Assembly: GCA_032717465.1 (NCBI GenBank)
Contig: CM064683.1
Span: forward strand, 37,514,042 to 37,578,041
Direction of reading: 5' to 3'
Length of the DNA stretch: 64,000 nt
Origin: Coenobita brevimanus
Taxonomy: Eukaryota > Arthropoda > Malacostraca > Decapoda > Coenobitidae
Both the position numbers and the translations under genes were made by a program. Shown one piece after another: positions 61,822 through 64,000 of the stretch. Every line of letters starts with the position of its first letter. Positions within the stretch are counted from its first letter, which is position 1. The notes under the pieces are model-generated. The model was not told where the DNA came from, did not search any database, and was given only the letters and a program-made list of their open reading frames with translations.

Positions 61822-62275
61822 GTGTTAGACTGGAATTTAGTTGAGGTGGAGGTTGTTCGGAACATGGTTCAGAAGAAGCCTCCGTCTACATGTCAGGACA
61901 GCAGGACTGCCATCGACAAGTTACTCGAGTGGTTCCGCGGAATGGAGCTCCAAACACCCTTCCCGAACTTGCATACTTTCCTCTGTGCTGCCTTGACTAC
62001 TGGGGCATCTTCTACATGCGAAGCTACCTTTTCAACGGTAACAAGGCTACTGACTCCGTACGGAAGATGCATGACCCAGTTAGTTAGTTAGTTAAAGATA
62101 TTTCCCTGCCATAAAATGAGGGAACTGGGCCCTATATTAGCCCAGTCAGGGTTAGGATGTCTCTGTATGCATGACCATCAGAGGAAATGCCAACTCGCTT
62201 TCTTGGGATTTGAAAGAGAAAAAAACCGCTGCACTCTCTCTAGCTGAGCTGATTGAAATGTTCCGGCGACCAAGC
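61822..62275 (+). pseudogene. hAT transposase C-terminal dimerisation region, interrupted
   Basis: It contains CQDSRTAIDKLLEWFRGMEL, LHTFLCAALTTGASSTCEAT, FSTVTRLLTPYGRCMT, then after a 90-bp insertion the equivalent of NSLSWDLKEKKTAALSLAEL and IEMFRRPS. The S.CEA.FS block is the hAT family C-terminal signature. The catalytic N-terminal two-thirds are missing. Confidence 0.8.
62077..62166 (-). mobile_element. 90-bp retroposon tail inside the hAT element
   Basis: It is flanked by ATGCATGACC at 62067-62076 and 62167-62176. The left end is (TTAG)n, so on the minus strand the insert ends in (CTAA)n. GGGCC..TATTAGCCCAGTCAGG matches GGGCCTTGTAATAGCCCAGTCGG at the 3' end of the LINE at 50705, so it is a minimal tail of that LINE family or a SINE using it. 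Confidence 0.8.
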
Positions 62276-62642
62276 TTGTGTATATCTGTATGAATATCTG
62301 ACTACGAGTGATGAAGGATGTGAACATTCCTGAGGTTATGATATTGTAAAAGGTACATATATTGTGTAAGATGCAGTTGCGATCAACAATATTACCAGAA
62401 TAAACAATTAAACATTAAACAGTATGATAGTTTCATTAAAAAAAATTCACACGTTAAACCATACACAATCACGCCCATGCTTTTCCTGTTTTTCATTGAG
62501 CACAAACTTGAAAAAGTGCTAAGAAAAAAAATATGAAAATAATAATGATAATAATGATCATAAAATGCTGTAATAAATATAACTAAAGATATTTACGATA
62601 AAAAATTAATATATACAGTACTCACACCCGGTAAACCAAACA

Positions 62643-62646
<4 letters not shown>

Positions 62647-62683
<37 letters not shown>
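62647..62683. repeat. (TC)n microsatellite
   Basis: About 18 TC units within the hAT remnant. Confidence 0.95.
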
Positions 62684-62686
<3 letters not shown>

Positions 62687-63179
62687 GGGCTGAGGACAGC
62701 TGTGACTCTCCCAGGTGGCGTTCAACATTCTCAGCCTCATAAACACACTTTGTATTTTACTCTGACTAACGCCAAACGATATTTTTCGTCACAAGGAAAC
62801 TCCTCGAGGCTGAGAGTGTTAATGTACTCTTAGACAGCATCAGTTTCCCCGGGTGAAAGTAATTTGGACAAAAAAAAATAATTCTTCCGCTGAAATTTTC
62901 GGCCTTGTGATATCAGTTGCAGAGACATGTAAGTGACGTTCACGTGTAGAGAAAAGAATAACGTTCATCTAGGTACCAAAACACTTGCTTCACTTGGTTT
63001 TAGCGTGTACACATGTATAATGCAGCATATATCTAGTTCATTACATGTTCATACAATACATTTTAGAAGAAATATACGTGGAAGGAATAGTATAAAAAAA
63101 AATGAATAAATAAAGCCCCCTAAGATGGAGACGGCCCCCCCCCCAAATTTCAAATCCTGACTACGGGCCTGACTGTAAT

Positions 63180-63545
63180 CATGTGTAATTTCTGTACTCC
63201 TCTTTATGTGTCTGTAAGTCTTTCGTCTGTACTGTATTCTTTTGTAATATCTATTCACCTCATCTGTACTGTACTCTTTTGTAATGTCTGTACTCCATTT
63301 CGGAACCAGATAATCCCCTTGTATCACCTGTACATCAACGTAGATCATCTTTTGTAATTTCTGTACATCTGTAATTTCAGTACATCTGTAATTTCTGTAC
63401 TTTTGTCATTTCTGTACTTCTGCAATCTCTGTACTTCTGTAATTTCTGTACATCTGTAATATCTGCACTTTGTAATTTCTGTACATCTGTAATCTCTGTA
63501 CTTTTGTAATTTCTGTACATCTGTAATTTCTGTACTTTTTCTGTG
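63180..63545. repeat. 16-bp tandem array
   Basis: Units such as TGTAATTTCTGTACTTC and TGTAATATCTGTACATC. It continues the sequence left of the hAT element (61490-61577), so the hAT insertion split the array. Confidence 0.85.
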
Positions 63546-63691
63546 TATATGATTAAGAAAATACTCACATATTTATATTTTTCTGTATCTGGGTGTAATA
63601 TTTCTTCCATCTGTACTGTAATGCTTTGTAATTATGTACTACTTCATCTGGTTACGGGGCCCAGGATGTACACTTTGAAGAGGGATGGATG

Positions 63692-63693
<2 letters not shown>

Positions 63694-63749
<56 letters not shown>

Positions 63750-63788
63750 AGAGGAAAAAGTGAGAGCAATAAAGGGAGGTGTTGATAA

Positions 63789-63858
<70 letters not shown>
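63694..63858. repeat. two (TG)n microsatellites
   Basis: (TG)n at 63694-63748 and 63792-63858. The second ends one base before the stop codon of the exon at 63859-63957 (minus strand), so it is transcribed as (CA)n immediately downstream of the stop. Confidence 0.95.
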
Positions 63859-63860
<2 letters not shown>

Positions 63861-63957
63861 AGAGATGCAGCCAGTGCCCCCAGTCCAGGCAGGGCACCTC
63901 TCCCGTCTGCAGTACCTTCTGATGCTCCTCCTCAGGGGTTATGCTGAGTAACACCTT
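63859..63957 (-). CDS. last coding exon of an unrecognised gene
   Basis: The acceptor TTATCTCCCGCAG precedes 32 codons and TAG: KVLLSITPEEEHQKVLQTGE, then VPCLDWGHWLHL. The composition is that of a folded protein, the phase is 0, and the branch/pyrimidine context is good. The rest of the gene lies to the right, outside the window. I do not recognise the family. A (CA)n tract starts right after the stop, in the presumed 3' UTR. Confidence 0.6.
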
Positions 63958-64000
63958 CTGCGGGAGATAAGAGCTAGTTTTAATCCCTCTCTCTCTCTCT

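Larger units (their letters stand above)
61586..63171 (+). mobile_element. hAT-like DNA transposon remnant
   Basis: A 1586-bp element with an exact 8-bp duplication ACTGTAAT (61578-61585 and 63172-63179). The ends are CAGGCCCGTAGCCACGGGGG and, inverted, CAGGCCCGTAGTCAGGATTT. An 8-bp duplication with a CAGG-start is characteristic of hAT. Only the C-terminal dimerisation part of the transposase remains. The element was inserted in the TCTGTAATTTCTGTAC-type array continuing at 63180. Confidence 0.85.

Noticed and set aside
1..64000. CRISPR array, operon or prophage
   Set aside because: The tandem arrays have no spacer structure, and the genes have spliceosomal introns; the sequence is eukaryotic.

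Overview
This 64-kb window is eukaryotic nuclear DNA, most likely from an arthropod and plausibly a decapod crustacean. The reasons are intron-split genes with GT..AG splice sites, a Loquacious/TRBP gene of arthropod type, very dense microsatellites, and a large load of degenerate mariner, Tc1, hAT, pogo, piggyBac-like, Ty3/gypsy and non-LTR elements. The species is an inference. There is no bacterial, phage or CRISPR content. Most long ORFs are low-complexity or transposon sequence.

Host genes, all on the minus strand. (1) A loquacious/TRBP-like dsRNA-binding protein gene (12357 down to 6505 or 5653) has six coding exons that I could join in phase. They give two dsRNA-binding domains followed by an unusual acidic repeat tail. 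(2) RNF7/Rbx2, the RING subunit of cullin-RING ligases, is complete in two coding exons (48662-48497 and 43089-42923; 110 aa) around a 5.4-kb intron full of repeats. (3) The last coding exon of an unrecognised gene lies at 63957-63859; the rest is outside the window. (4) An unidentified 102-codon ORF at 50538-50230 is possible but unproven.

Mobile DNA. 15.4-16.9 kb is a mariner relic with very long inverted repeats and a LINE tail inside it. 17.95-20.2 kb is a decayed LINE. 20825-32864 is an almost structurally complete Ty3/gypsy element (minus strand) with about 1.9-kb LTRs. Its right (5') LTR holds a 141-bp LINE fragment with a 9-bp target duplication. Its left (3') LTR holds a 725-bp solo LTR (duplication GGGT) and a 1389-bp Tc1-like element (duplication TA). 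It sits in a 45-bp-type minisatellite that is also broken by a TTAA-flanked MITE. Its Gag starts with a domain resembling an SGNH/GDSL hydrolase, which is the most interesting item here. 38.7-41.6 kb is a second LINE family, 43.7-44.6 kb a pogo/Tigger relic, 47.36-47.55 kb a 5S-rRNA-derived SINE with a LINE-type tail, 50.7-53.7 kb a LINE with intact ORF1 and deleted ORF2, and 61.6-63.2 kb a hAT relic with a LINE/SINE tail inside.

The right end (54-64 kb) is mainly tandem repeats: an ATC-rich block, (TG)n tracts, a 28-32-bp array, a 24-25-bp array, a 16-bp array, and palindromic MITE-like units. Exon joins, motif reading and repeat pairing were done by eye, without alignment software or database search.
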